Origin: Iodidimonas nitroreducens
GTDB taxonomy: Bacteria; Pseudomonadota; Alphaproteobacteria; Sphingomonadales; Rhodothalassiaceae
Direction of reading: 5' to 3'
Assembly (NCBI GenBank): GCA_000710935.1
Contig: BAYV01000023.1
Coordinates: forward strand, 1-56,533
Length of the DNA stretch: 56,533 nucleotides
Position 1 is the first letter of the stretch; the number at the start of each line of letters is the position of its first letter. Made by a program: the position numbers and the translations under genes. Shown piece by piece: positions 27,157-39,522 of this stretch. The notes under the pieces were generated by a model. That model was not told where the DNA came from. It saw only the letters and a list, made by a program, of their open reading frames with translations, and searched no databases.

Positions 27157-27369
27157 CAGGCATGTCCTTCAGGCACGCAGCGGCGCGCTATGGTTTATGG
27201 GGTCGCAAAAAGCCCAAGCCCCAGCACTCTCATTTGGCGGCGCATTATAAAGACCTTGGCAGCCGGGTCCAGCGCCAGCATCAAAAAAGCGCGGGCTATA
27301 GAGCTTTTCATTAAAAACAGGAGGTTAAAGGCTGATCAGGTGCTTGAAAAGCCGACCCACCATCCACAT

Positions 27370-27386
27370 TTGCTGCACAACAGCAA
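27370..27386. promoter_or_regulatory. Perfect inverted repeat between panB and the old yellow enzyme gene
   Basis: TTGCTG-CACAA-CAGCAA is a perfect 6-bp inverted repeat 68 bp before the reductase ATG, in the divergent 297-bp gap. It could be a repressor operator for the reductase or a small hairpin. The rest of this gap shows nothing I can name. Confidence 0.25.
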
Positions 27387-27453
27387 AAATGCTGCATCGA
27401 AACACCGTCCTCACCCAGCCAGCCCCAATCCAAATGATCAAGCGGAGACCATC

Positions 27454-28584
27454 ATGACCCATGCGAAGCAGCCGATGAATAAGGCGCGCACTGAAACCAG
27501 CCTGTTCGAGCCGGTGACCATTGGCGCACTCAGCCTTAAAAATCGCATCGTGATGGCCCCCCTCACCCGCAATCGCGCCGCCGAAGGGCTGGTGCCCGGC
27601 CCCCATGCCGCCACCTATTACAGCCAGCGGGCATCGGCAGGCTTGATCATCGCCGAAGCCACCCAGATTTCAGCGCAGGCACAAGGCTATGCCGATACCC
27701 CGGGCTGCTATAGCGAAGATCAGATCAAGGGCTGGAAAGCCGTGACCGATGCCGTGCATGAAAAAGGCGGCACGATCATTTTGCAGATCTGGCACACCGG
27801 GCGGATGTCTCATACAAGCTTTCAGAAAAATGGGGCCGCCCCCGTTGCCCCATCGGCAGTGCGGGCGCAGGGCAAGACCTTCATCAAGGGCGAGGGATTT
27901 GTCGATGTCTCAACGCCCCGCGCGCTTCTTATAGATGAAATCCCAGGCATCATTGCAGATTTTCGCCATGCCGCCCAATGTGCGATGAAGGCGGGCTTTG
28001 ATGGCGTGGAAATCCATGCCGCCCATGGTTATCTGATCGACAGCTTCCTTCGCGATGGCGCCAATCAGCGCCGCGATGCCTATGGCGGGTCCATTGAAAA
28101 TCGCGCCCGTTTTCTCATGGAAACCGTTGCCGCCTGTGCCGATGCCATCGGGGCTGATCGCTTAGGCGTGCGCCTGTCGCCGGTTTCTCCGGCGGGCGAT
28201 AGTAATGACAGCGACCCCCAGGCCCTGTTCAATTATGTGGTGGAACAGCTCAATGCTTATCCCTTGGCCTATCTGCATGTGGTGGAAGGCGCCACCGGCG
28301 GCAAACGCGATCATCTGCCCTTTGATTATGAAGCCCTGCATCAGCGTTTTGATGGCGCATGGATGCTCAATAATGGCTATGATCGCGCCATGGCCATCAA
28401 GGCCATTGCCGAAGGCCGCGCCGATCTCATTTCATTCGGTCGTCCCTTCATCGCCAATCCCGATCTGGTGGAGCGGCTGCGTGGGAATGCTCCCCTCAAT
28501 CCTTTGATGGACCCCTCAACCTTTTATGGTGGCGATGCCCATGGCTATATCGATTATCCCACATTGCACGAAACCGCCGCCTGA
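27454..28584 (+). CDS. Old yellow enzyme family reductase (NemA-like)
   Basis: The 376-residue flavoprotein belongs to the old yellow enzyme family, NADPH-dependent reductases of activated alkenes and nitro compounds with FMN on a TIM barrel. Motifs seen are FEPVTIGALSLKNRIVMAPL, the catalytic-site block GFDGVEIHAAHGYLIDSFL, NQRRDAYGGSIENRARF, RLGVRLSP and the phosphate-binding FGRPFIANPDLVER. The closest characterised type is N-ethylmaleimide reductase; the physiological substrate is unknown. The ATG at 27454 has GGAG 6 nt upstream. The frame is open upstream to 26917, but that part overlaps panB in antisense and is not family-like. Confidence 0.9.
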   Translation: MTHAKQPMNKARTETSLFEPVTIGALSLKNRIVMAPLTRNRAAEGLVPGPHAATYYSQRASAGLIIAEATQISAQAQGYADTPGCYSEDQIKGWKAVTDAVHEKGGTIILQIWHTGRMSHTSFQKNGAAPVAPSAVRAQGKTFIKGEGFVDVSTPRALLIDEIPGIIADFRHAAQCAMKAGFDGVEIHAAHGYLIDSFLRDGANQRRDAYGGSIENRARFLMETVAACADAIGADRLGVRLSPVSPAGDSNDSDPQALFNYVVEQLNAYPLAYLHVVEGATGGKRDHLPFDYEALHQRFDGAWMLNNGYDRAMAIKAIAEGRADLISFGRPFIANPDLVERLRGNAPLNPLMDPSTFYGGDAHGYIDYPTLHETAA

Positions 28585-28696
28585 AGGCCCACCCAATTCA
28601 CTGCGGTTCGCATAATCGTTTTTAACGATGAGGATGATTTGAATAATCAATTTCTTGAATGAATTAAACGGGTGTATGATGTGCTTCTTCACGTGA

Positions 28697-30940
<2,244 letters not shown>

Positions 30941-30963
30941 GCCATCGTTCAAGATAAAAAGCG

Positions 30964-30993
30964 AAGGCGGGGCCATCACGGCTCCGCCTTTTT
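30964..30993 (+). terminator. Rho-independent terminator of katG
   Basis: AAGGCGGGGCC pairs with GGCTCCGCCTT around ATCAC, with a single mismatch, followed by a run of T. It lies 24 bp after the katG stop. Confidence 0.9.
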
Positions 30994-31051
30994 CATATTC
31001 ACCACATCTCATCACCCGGCCCCCTCTTTCATCACCCCGGGCCCTCATAGG

Positions 31052-31267
31052 TCATCCGCTCGGATCGAACTGAAATACCGCCTCGAAAGGCTGATTGAAG
31101 GTGCGGGCAATGCGAAAGGCCAGTTCCAGAGAGGGGGCGTATTTTCCCGCTTCGATGGCGATCACGGTCTGCCGCGTCGCGCCTACGGCGGCGGCAAGCT
31201 CTTGTTGTGTCATCCCCTCTGCCAGCCGCAGCGCACGGATGGCATTTCGCACCCGGCCCTTGCTCAT
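31052..31267 (-). CDS. Small XRE-family transcriptional regulator
   Basis: The 71-residue product is almost only a Cro/CI-type helix-turn-helix (MTQQELAAAVGATRQTVIAIE) followed by the short region ending EAVFQFDPSG. This matches the compact YozG-like regulators that are usually paired with a multi-pass membrane protein. The start ATG overlaps the stop of the membrane-protein gene as ATGA, so the two are coupled. The two palindromic operators upstream of the pair are its probable binding sites, giving autoregulation. Confidence 0.88.
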   Translation of the reverse strand: MSKGRVRNAIRALRLAEGMTQQELAAAVGATRQTVIAIEAGKYAPSLELAFRIARTFNQPFEAVFQFDPSG

Positions 31268-31749
31268 CGCCGGTAATAAATGATCGCGGAACCATCGCGC
31301 ACCAGTTCCGCAAGGCTCATCAGAAGGAAGAGGGTGAACACCCAATCGGCACGGCTTTCAATGCGCGGATGGAGCGGCTCCCAATCGGCGGGCAAAACGC
31401 CGTTGGCGATCAGAAGAACGAGTAGGATGCCAAGCGCCGTCTGCAGAAAGATCATGGCATTGCGCCGCGCTATGCCAAGAATGTTGCGGTCGCGCTCATC
31501 CATCTCGAAGCCGTCATGCTGATCTTTGGATGTGGCCTTGCCTATGATCGCACGATGCATTGCCGCAACACCGAAGCTAAACGCAAAAATCACGATAGAG
31601 AATATGATCACCGGTATAAAGACGCCGACGAGCGCCATTCCTTCAAGCTGGACAACCTGCCCATCGGATATCATGATCCTAGAGACAAAGAGCAAAATCA
31701 GGAAATTCCCGACCAGCATGACCCACCGCCCCATTTCCGCCTGCGACAT
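31264..31749 (-). CDS. Four-helix membrane protein paired with an XRE regulator
   Basis: The 161-residue product has four predicted membrane helices: WVMLVGNFLILLFVSRIMI, ALVGVFIPVIIFSIVIFAF, NAMIFLQTALGILLVLLIA and a C-terminal WVFTLFLLMSLAELV. An acidic cytoplasmic loop (DGFEMDERDRNI) lies between the second and third. The layout resembles DUF2178-type proteins encoded next to small XRE regulators, whose function is not established. The ATG at 31749 has AGGG 7 nt upstream; a longer start at 31782 would run into an operator. It is the first gene of the two-gene unit. Confidence 0.75.
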   Translation of the reverse strand: MSQAEMGRWVMLVGNFLILLFVSRIMISDGQVVQLEGMALVGVFIPVIIFSIVIFAFSFGVAAMHRAIIGKATSKDQHDGFEMDERDRNILGIARRNAMIFLQTALGILLVLLIANGVLPADWEPLHPRIESRADWVFTLFLLMSLAELVRDGSAIIYYRR

Positions 31750-31762
31750 TGCTTTTCCCTCT

Positions 31763-31782
31763 ATGTAAAAGATATTTGACAT
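31763..31782. promoter_or_regulatory. Operator copy 1 of the membrane-protein/XRE unit
   Basis: ATGTAAA-N6-TTGACAT matches the second copy at 31804-31823 with a single arm mismatch. The outer bases extend the symmetry to CTATGT...ACATAG. It overlaps the last base of the putative -10 element and lies just before the ribosome site of the membrane-protein gene. Confidence 0.7.
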
Positions 31783-31810
31783 AGATAGAGCGCCCACCGT
31801 TCAATGTAAA
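31782..31810 (-). promoter_or_regulatory. Probable promoter of the membrane-protein/XRE unit
   Basis: On the minus strand TTTACA (31810-31805) and TATCTA (31787-31782) are separated by 17 bp. The -35 box lies inside operator copy 2 and the -10 box touches operator copy 1, so a bound repressor would block RNA polymerase. Confidence 0.5.
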
Positions 31811-31823
31811 GAGTTTTTTACAT
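31804..31823. promoter_or_regulatory. Operator copy 2 of the membrane-protein/XRE unit
   Basis: ATGTAAA-GAGTTT-TTTACAT is a perfect 7-bp inverted repeat with a 6-bp spacer. It lies 41 bp (about four helical turns) from copy 1, which fits cooperative binding of two dimers on one face of the DNA. Confidence 0.75.
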
Positions 31824-31882
31824 TGGATAGTCACAAATTCCGTCGCTTCAGGCTTGAAACAGGGGAAACATTTTTAGTGCCA

Positions 31883-33430
31883 TCATTCCCACTCAATGGT
31901 GCCGGGGGGTTTTGAGGTGATATCATAAACCACGCGATTGATCCCGCGCACTTCATTGATGATCCGCGTAGCCACGCGCGAAAGAAAAGCATGATCAAAG
32001 GGATAGCTATCGGCGGTCATGCCATCCACCGAGGTCACCGCGCGCAGGGCCAGCACATGATCATAGGTGCGGGCATCGCCCATCACCCCCACGGTTTTAA
32101 CCGGCAAAAGCACCGCAAAAGCCTGCCAGATGCTGTCATAAAGCCCTTCATTGCGGATTTCTTCGAGATAAATGGCATCGGCCTTGCGCAAAATATCCGC
32201 TTTTTCCTTCGTCACCGCACCCGGAATGCGAATGGCAAGCCCCGGCCCGGGAAAAGGATGACGGCCAACGAAATCATCCGGCAGGCCCAGTTCCCGCCCC
32301 AAAATCCGCACTTCATCCTTGAACAATTCGCGCAAGGGTTCCACCAGCTTCAGATTCATCTTTTCCGGCAGGCCACCCACATTATGATGGGATTTGATGG
32401 TCACTGATGGGCCGCCCGAAAAGGACACGCTTTCAATGACATCGGGATAAAGCGTGCCCTGGGCCAGAAAACCGGCATCCTGAATTTTATCGGCTTCTTC
32501 CTGAAACACATCGATGAACAGCCGACCGATGATTTTGCGCTTGGCTTCAGGATCGGTCACGCCATCCAATTCACCCAAGAACAGATCTGATGCATCGCGA
32601 TGGATCAGCGGAATATTATAATGTTTGCGGAACAGATCCACCACCTGCTGCGCTTCGCCCATGCGTAAAAGGCCGGTATCCACAAAAACGCAGGTGAGTT
32701 GATCGCCGATGGCTTCATGCAGTAAAACCGCCACCACCGAGCTATCAACCCCCCCGGAAAGGCCGCAGATCACCCGGCTATCGCCTACTTGGGCACGAAT
32801 TTCAGCGATTTTGGCATCACGAAAAGCCGCCATCGACCAATCGGCCGCACAACCACAAACGGCATGAACGAAATTGCTGATCAGCTGTTTGCCATGGGGG
32901 GTGTGGATCACTTCGGGATGAAATTGCAGGCCATAAAATCGGAGGGCATCATTGGCAATGGCGGCAAAGGGCGCGCCTTTGGAGGTGCCCACAACCCGAA
33001 AGCCATTCGGCAGGGAGGCCACCCGATCCCCATGGCTCATCCACACCTGTTCGCGGCCGCCCGCCTGCCAAAAGCCTTCAAATAAATGGCAATCATCAAC
33101 CAGATCGAGAAAGGCCCGGCCAAATTCCTGATGATCAGAGACCGCGACAACGCCCCCAAGCTGCTGCACCATGGTTTGCTGACCATAGCATATCCCCAGA
33201 ACGGGCACCCCCATGCTGAACACCCGATCCGGGGCGCGGGGCGCATCATCCCATGTGACAGAGGCCGGCCCGCCCGACAAAATAATGCCTTTGGGGGCAA
33301 AATCATCAAGCATCGCCTCCGCCGCATTGAAGGGGACGATTTCGCAATAAACCCCGGCTTCACGCACACGTCGGGCGATGAGCTGGGTGACCTGACTGCC
33401 GAAGTCAAGAATGAGGATATGATCTGACAT
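31883..33430 (-). CDS. guaA: GMP synthase (glutamine-hydrolysing)
   Basis: GuaA converts XMP to GMP with glutamine and ATP. The 515-residue product has a class I glutamine amidotransferase domain ([10 protein letters not shown] with nucleophile Cys81; GLQFHPE), then the ATP pyrophosphatase domain ([13 protein letters not shown]-loop) and the dimerisation domain ([13 protein letters not shown]) ending PPGTIEWE. All catalytic motifs are intact. It is on the same strand as guaB, with a TPR gene and rsmB between. Confidence 0.97.
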   Translation of the reverse strand: MSDHILILDFGSQVTQLIARRVREAGVYCEIVPFNAAEAMLDDFAPKGIILSGGPASVTWDDAPRAPDRVFSMGVPVLGICYGQQTMVQQLGGVVAVSDHQEFGRAFLDLVDDCHLFEGFWQAGGREQVWMSHGDRVASLPNGFRVVGTSKGAPFAAIANDALRFYGLQFHPEVIHTPHGKQLISNFVHAVCGCAADWSMAAFRDAKIAEIRAQVGDSRVICGLSGGVDSSVVAVLLHEAIGDQLTCVFVDTGLLRMGEAQQVVDLFRKHYNIPLIHRDASDLFLGELDGVTDPEAKRKIIGRLFIDVFQEEADKIQDAGFLAQGTLYPDVIESVSFSGGPSVTIKSHHNVGGLPEKMNLKLVEPLRELFKDEVRILGRELGLPDDFVGRHPFPGPGLAIRIPGAVTKEKADILRKADAIYLEEIRNEGLYDSIWQAFAVLLPVKTVGVMGDARTYDHVLALRAVTSVDGMTADSYPFDHAFLSRVATRIINEVRGINRVVYDITSKPPGTIEWE

Positions 33431-33488
33431 AAGCGGCTTTTAAACGGCCCTTTCGCGGCTGTCCATTCCTGAATTTCATGCCCGGATT

Positions 33489-34106
33489 TCAGGGATTTTG
33501 CGGATCGCCAGCGCCAGCATCGGGCCCAGCTTCAGACTCAGTGCCAGGATCGGGAGCAGCCTCCGGTCCTTCGGCATATCGGGCTTTATAGTGATCGATG
33601 GCCTTTGCCACGCTGGTCATTTCCTCGCAGCCCTGATCCGCACAAAGCCGCTTTAGAAGTTCAAGATTATCGAGCGCTTTCACCAAGCCATCATTGGCCA
33701 GATAAATCAGGCTTTCCGCCTTGATAGCCGCCAGATTATAAGGTTCGATATCAAGCACACGGCGATAATAATCCATCCCCGCGCGGCGATCCCCCATCGC
33801 CCGATACACATCGCCCAAGCCGATCAAAGCCATCATATTGGCGGGATCAGCAATCAGCGCTGCTTCAAATTTCTTTTGGGCCGCATCGAAATTTTCCGCT
33901 TTCATCGCTGCCACCCCGGCATCGATGAGATTTTGCGATGCCGATTGAAAGCGCTTTGCTGTGCCCCCACTGGCATAAGATGCCGGTGTCATCAGGGCGA
34001 AAAGCCCCAAAACCATCAACAACAAACCCAAAAGCCGAAATCCATCATGGCCTTGATGCTTCACTCTGCGCTGGCTTTGCCTATTCAGTTTAAAAGCGGT
34101 TTTCAT
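33489..34106 (-). CDS. TPR-repeat protein with signal peptide or anchor
   Basis: The 205-residue product starts with a basic segment and a hydrophobic stretch (LLGLLLMVLGLFALM) ending at ASYASGG, so it is exported or membrane-anchored. Two tetratricopeptide-like repeats (AMKAENFDAAQKKFEAALIA; MMALIGLGDVYRAMGDRRAG) follow, and the tail is rich in Pro, Glu, Asp and Ala. TPRs mediate protein contacts; the partner is unknown. The ATG at 34106 has GAGG 9 nt upstream; an ATG five codons earlier (34121) is equally possible. It sits between guaA and rsmB on the same strand. Confidence 0.7.
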   Translation of the reverse strand: MKTAFKLNRQSQRRVKHQGHDGFRLLGLLLMVLGLFALMTPASYASGGTAKRFQSASQNLIDAGVAAMKAENFDAAQKKFEAALIADPANMMALIGLGDVYRAMGDRRAGMDYYRRVLDIEPYNLAAIKAESLIYLANDGLVKALDNLELLKRLCADQGCEEMTSVAKAIDHYKARYAEGPEAAPDPGTESEAGPDAGAGDPQNP

Positions 34107-34189
34107 CGGTTTGGGCCTCATATCCCATTTATCCCATTCGTACAGAAACAGGGTTCATATGTCGTCGCCATCCGGCGCAATCAAGATAT

Positions 34190-35515
34190 TCACTCAGGGC
34201 AGCGCTGCAAAAGTGCCAGAAAAAATCCATCCGTGCCATGTCGCGCCGGGGTCAGTTGCAGCATTTCAGGCGCATGGGATGCCGTTTCGGGCAAATCTGC
34301 AAGCCCCACATCCCCAAGCTTGCGATGATAATCTGTCAATTCCCATTGATCATTGCGGGAAAGGGCATAATCGATAACATCTTCATTTTCCTCGCCCAGA
34401 ATGGAGCAGGTCATATAGGCAATGCGCCCCTTGGGGCCCGCCAGCATCATGGCCTCAAGCAAAAGACTGCGCTGCAAAGCCACGGCTTCGGCCAGAAACT
34501 CTTCATCCAAACGCCAGCGCAATTCGGGATTGCGCCGCCATGTGCCGCTGCCCGAACAGGGCGCATCCACCACCACCAGATCCATTTGCCCGTTAAAGCG
34601 ATAGAGCTGATCGGCACGTTTTTCCGCCCCCAAGGTGAGGCGATGAATCTGCAGATTGGTCAATCGGGCACGATCTGCCCGCTCCTTCAATTCCTGCAAG
34701 CGGCGCTTATCGGTATCAAGGGCATAGATCTGCCCCTTATTCTGCATCAAAGCCCCCAAAGCCAGCGTTTTACCGCCCGCGCCCGCACACAGCTCCAGCA
34801 CCTGATCACGCGGCGCCACACCGCTTAATAATGCCGCGATCTGCGAGGCTTCATCCTGAATTTCAAACAGGCCTTTGCCAAAAGCAGGCAAGGATTTCAA
34901 AGGCACCGGATCGGACAGGCGCAACCCCAAGGGGCTATAGGGGGTTTTGGTGGCCGCAAACCCATGATCCGTCAAAAGCCCCAGCACATCATCGCGCGAT
35001 GATTTAAGGCTGTTGACCCGCAAATCAAGCGGTGCGCGACCGGCCAAAGCCTCGATCTCGGTTTCCGTGGCATCGCCATAGCGATGGATCAGCCGCTCCG
35101 CCAGCCAGGGCGGCACATTGAGCCGGGCATCCAATGGCGGCGTTTCCAAAGCCTGTGCCCGCAAAAGCCGGGTGGTCTCGTCCTCGCTTGGGGCCTCGAT
35201 GGCATAGTTGCCCAGAAACAAATCAGCAGGCAAGGGCTGATCGGCAGGCAGGCGAAGGCGCAGATAAAGCAAGGCAAGGGTGCGGGGATCAATGGTCAGG
35301 CCAGCCGACATCAGCCGCCAGCCATAATCGCCGCGCATTCGGATCACACCATAAACATGATCGGTGATGGCCGCGCGATCCGATGAACCGGCATAGCGTC
35401 GTTGTTGGAAATAACGCCGGATCAACTGATCGGCCGCCGCCCTACGATGCTTTAAGGCTTCATCGATTTCGGTCAACAGATCAATGGCAGCAGCCAATCG
35501 GGCAGAAGGGGTCAT
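34190..35515 (-). CDS. rsmB: RsmB-type RNA m5C methyltransferase
   Basis: The 441-residue product belongs to the RsmB/NOP family, which methylates C967 of 16S rRNA in E. coli. It has an N-terminal NusB-like helical domain (RRYAGSSDRAAITDHVYGV), then a Rossmann methyltransferase with the SAM-binding block VLELCAGAGGKTLALGA. The motif IV catalytic region is DAPCSGSGTWRRNPELRW and motif VI is YMTCSILGEEN, which carry the two conserved cysteines. Its size and two-domain architecture fit RsmB better than YebU-type enzymes. It lies downstream of guaB. Confidence 0.88.
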   Translation of the reverse strand: MTPSARLAAAIDLLTEIDEALKHRRAAADQLIRRYFQQRRYAGSSDRAAITDHVYGVIRMRGDYGWRLMSAGLTIDPRTLALLYLRLRLPADQPLPADLFLGNYAIEAPSEDETTRLLRAQALETPPLDARLNVPPWLAERLIHRYGDATETEIEALAGRAPLDLRVNSLKSSRDDVLGLLTDHGFAATKTPYSPLGLRLSDPVPLKSLPAFGKGLFEIQDEASQIAALLSGVAPRDQVLELCAGAGGKTLALGALMQNKGQIYALDTDKRRLQELKERADRARLTNLQIHRLTLGAEKRADQLYRFNGQMDLVVVDAPCSGSGTWRRNPELRWRLDEEFLAEAVALQRSLLLEAMMLAGPKGRIAYMTCSILGEENEDVIDYALSRNDQWELTDYHRKLGDVGLADLPETASHAPEMLQLTPARHGTDGFFLALLQRCPE

Positions 35516-35595
35516 CAGCGGATCTTTTCTTTTTTTAAGGAGCCATCAGATAGGGGGCCAATGAAGGTTTTTCCTGAATAAGCGCCCATAAAACA

Positions 35596-37179
<1,584 letters not shown>

Positions 37180-37190
37180 TTAAAAAACGC

Positions 37191-37934
37191 TCAATCCGGC
37201 TCGGGTGGCTCCATGCGGGGGGAATGGCTTTTGGATCGACCCTGAAAGCCGGTGGCAATCACATACCATTCAACCGATTCAGGGCGGCTTGCAGGCGGCT
37301 TGCTATGCCTGACTTTGGCGAAATTTTCTTTCATCCGTTGCAACAATTCACCTTCTGTGCCCCCACGTAAAACCTTGGCCACAAAAACCCCACCATCAGC
37401 GAGCACATCCATGGCAAAATCAAGCGCCGCTTCGCATAGGCCCATGGTGCGCAAATGATCGGTTTGTTTATGGCCGGTGGTGGGGGCGGCCATATCCGAA
37501 AGCACCAGCTGTGCTTCCCCGTTCAAAAGCGCTTTCAGGCGGTCGGGGGCGTCGGGATCGAGAAAATCCATTTCGATCAGTTCGGCCCCGGTGATCGGCT
37601 CCATGGGCAGAATGTCGATCCCCACGATTTTGGTGTCTTTCCAGCCGCTTTTAGCGTGGCGCTGAGCCAGAACCTGTGTCCAACCCCCGGGGGCGGCGCC
37701 CAGATCGACAACCCTTTGCACGCCTTTCAACAAACCAAATTTCTCATCAAGCTCCAAAAGTTTAAAGGCGGCGCGGGAGCGAAAACCCTGCCTGCGTGCC
37801 TCTTCTACATAAGGATCGTTCAACTGCCTTTGAAGCCATCGCGTGGATGATAATTTTCGGCCCCGTGCCGTGCGCACCCTCACCTTCAGGGCACTTCGGC
37901 CTCGCGGTCCGCTTTTTGCCGGCGGTCGCGCCAT
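37191..37934 (-). CDS. rlmE: 23S rRNA (uridine-2'-O-)-methyltransferase
   Basis: RlmE (FtsJ) methylates U2552 of 23S rRNA, needed for late 50S assembly. The 247-residue product has a basic N-terminal arm, the RNA-binding block YVEEARRQGFRSRAAFKLLE, the SAM motif VVDLGAAPGGWTQV, the catalytic Asp in VLSDMAAPTTGH, and the catalytic Lys in VFVAKVLRGG, consistent with the K-D-K-E tetrad. The ATG at 37934 has GAGGAG 6 nt upstream. It lies 62 bp downstream of the Ppx/GppA gene, an arrangement often seen in alphaproteobacteria. Confidence 0.94.
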   Translation of the reverse strand: MARPPAKSGPRGRSALKVRVRTARGRKLSSTRWLQRQLNDPYVEEARRQGFRSRAAFKLLELDEKFGLLKGVQRVVDLGAAPGGWTQVLAQRHAKSGWKDTKIVGIDILPMEPITGAELIEMDFLDPDAPDRLKALLNGEAQLVLSDMAAPTTGHKQTDHLRTMGLCEAALDFAMDVLADGGVFVAKVLRGGTEGELLQRMKENFAKVRHSKPPASRPESVEWYVIATGFQGRSKSHSPRMEPPEPD

Positions 37935-37996
37935 GGCTGTCTCCTCAATCTTCATTGCCCGGCCACATCTGCGGCCCTGGGTCATCAATTTGAAAT

Positions 37997-39064
37997 CTAG
38001 ATCGTGCGCCCCGGGCCAATCACCGCTCCCGCGCCCATCAGGCCACGCAAAACCCCTTCACGAATGCCGCGATCCGCCACCCGCAGCCGTTTGAAGGACC
38101 ATTGCGCCAAAAGAGCATCGAGAATGGCACAGCCAGCCACCACATAATCCACCCGATCTTCGCCAATGCAGGGTTCAGCGAGCCGCGCTTCATAGGGCAT
38201 CAGGGCAATATTGCGGGCCAGATCATGGATGCTTGCCTGTTCGAGCCAGGCGCCATCCACCTTGTTGCGATCATAACGCGGCAGGCCCATTTGCACGCTG
38301 GCAAGGGTGGTGATCGTGCCCGATGTACCCAAAAGCTGCATCGCCCCGTTTTTTTGCAAAGTGCGCAAAGATGCCAAGGCTTCAAACCGATCGAGATGCG
38401 CGCGGATCAGCCCCACCATCTCAGCATAGCGGGCGCGATCAAGGGATTGGCAATCAAATCGCTCGGATAGATTGACAACGCCATAGGGCATCGAGGTCCA
38501 GGCCAGAATATGCAGGCGATTTTTCGGGCGACGCTCGACCAGAATAAGCTCGGTACTGCCGCCACCAATATCGAAAACAAGGGCATGGCCATAAGCCGGA
38601 TCGAGCAAAGACTGACAGCCGACAACCGCCAGACGCGCTTCTTCAGCCGGAGAAATGACATCGAGATTAAGCCCGGTTTCCGCCTTCACCCGCGCCACGA
38701 ATATGTCGCAATTCTTGGCAGTTCGGCAGGCTTCGGTGGCAACCGACCGCATGCAGGTCACCTGCTTGTGGCGGATTTTCTGGGCACAGATCTTGAGGGC
38801 GGCAATCGCCCTGTCCATTGCCTCATCCGACAAACGACCCGTGGCCCCCAGCCCTTCGCCCAGGCGGACGATCCGGGAAAAAGCATCCACCACGCGAAAG
38901 CCCGCATAAGTGGGGCGGGCTATCAAAAGCCTGCAATTATTGGTGCCCAGATCAATGGCGCTATAAACCGCCCGATTGCGGGCATAAGGCCCGGTCCGGC
39001 TCTTGGCAGGTTCATCCTTTGCAGGAGATAGCTTCGCTATACCCTCATCCTGTGCGCTCGACAT
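37997..39064 (-). CDS. ppx: Ppx/GppA family exopolyphosphatase
   Basis: The 355-residue product belongs to the ASKHA-fold Ppx/GppA phosphatases, which hydrolyse polyphosphate or pppGpp. Motifs are AIDLGTNNCRLLIARP (phosphate 1), RSVATEACRTAKN, the catalytic Glu region ISPAEEARLAV, VFDIGGGSTELIL (phosphate 2) and LGTSGTITTLASV. It is the short form, without the C-terminal HD-like domain, so which substrate it prefers cannot be decided. It heads the ppx-rlmE pair. Confidence 0.88.
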   Translation of the reverse strand: MSSAQDEGIAKLSPAKDEPAKSRTGPYARNRAVYSAIDLGTNNCRLLIARPTYAGFRVVDAFSRIVRLGEGLGATGRLSDEAMDRAIAALKICAQKIRHKQVTCMRSVATEACRTAKNCDIFVARVKAETGLNLDVISPAEEARLAVVGCQSLLDPAYGHALVFDIGGGSTELILVERRPKNRLHILAWTSMPYGVVNLSERFDCQSLDRARYAEMVGLIRAHLDRFEALASLRTLQKNGAMQLLGTSGTITTLASVQMGLPRYDRNKVDGAWLEQASIHDLARNIALMPYEARLAEPCIGEDRVDYVVAGCAILDALLAQWSFKRLRVADRGIREGVLRGLMGAGAVIGPGRTI

Positions 39065-39252
39065 AAAAACAGATACTCATCAAAAACGAACGGCGCTTTT
39101 TAAAGCCCGATCGAAACTTGATCCCTGTTTAGCATCATATTGCCTTTATCTTCCAGCCTGAGATTACGCACGAACGGACCAAAAAGTTTTTTGCACGTTA
39201 TCGGCGCATCATGCATATGCTATAAAGGCATGAGGGGCGCTTCAGGAAGGCG

Positions 39253-39282
39253 TTGACAAAGAGGCGGATGCCGCCTTATAAG
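39253..39282 (+). promoter_or_regulatory. Promoter of tRNA-Gln
   Basis: A consensus TTGACA (39253-39258) and TTATAA/TATAAG (39276-39282) are separated by 17-18 bp, about 20 bp before the tRNA gene. It is the best sigma70-type match I noticed in the window. Confidence 0.8.
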
Positions 39283-39300
39283 CCGCCACATTCTCATGAT

Positions 39301-39374
39301 TGCCCCGTCGTCTAATGGTAGGACAACGGATTCTGATTCCGTCAGTGGAGGTTCGAGTCCTCCCGGGGCATCCA
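39301..39374 (+). tRNA. tRNA-Gln (anticodon CTG)
   Basis: The cloverleaf is complete. Acceptor TGCCCCG pairs with CGGGGCA (39364-39370). The anticodon stem ACGGA/TCCGT closes the loop TTCTGAT, with anticodon CTG at 39333-39335. The T arm is GGAGG-TTCGAGT-CCTCC, and the 3' CCA is encoded (39372-39374). It reads CAG codons. Confidence 0.97.
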
Positions 39375-39454
39375 CATCTTCCCCCATCCATAATCCCAAA
39401 CTTTCATGAACTGATCAGCACCCTGCCCTGATCAGGGGCAATTCATAGTCTTAT

Positions 39455-39469
39455 GTTCCATTTTTGTTC
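39455..39469. promoter_or_regulatory. LexA (SOS) box 1
   Basis: GTTC-CATTTTT-GTTC is an exact match to the alphaproteobacterial LexA site GTTC-N7-GTTC. It directly adjoins the -35 element of the small-protein promoter. Confidence 0.85.
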
Positions 39470-39498
39470 TTGCCATAAGAAAAATAAGCGATTAAAAG
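39470..39498 (+). promoter_or_regulatory. Promoter of the small SOS-controlled gene
   Basis: TTGCCA (39470-39475) and TAAAAG (39493-39498) are exactly 17 bp apart. The two LexA boxes sit immediately on each side, the second overlapping the end of the -10 box. Transcription should begin near 39505, leaving a leader of about 18 nt with the ribosome site AGGAGA. Confidence 0.65.
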
Positions 39499-39512
39499 AA
39501 CAAATATTGAAC
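39498..39512. promoter_or_regulatory. LexA (SOS) box 2
   Basis: GAAC-AAATATT-GAAC is the reverse complement of GTTC-N7-GTTC, again an exact match. It covers the -10 box and the expected transcription start, ending 10 bp before the first ATG. Confidence 0.85.
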
Positions 39513-39522
39513 ATAGGAGATC

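Noticed and set aside
26917-27453. Long N-terminal extension of the old yellow enzyme frame
   Set aside because: It is antisense to the panB start and then non-coding, and unlike the family; the ATG at 27454 has its own ribosome site.
35516-35595. Terminator between guaB and rsmB
   Set aside because: There are T-rich tracts but no stable GC stem next to them on the minus strand.
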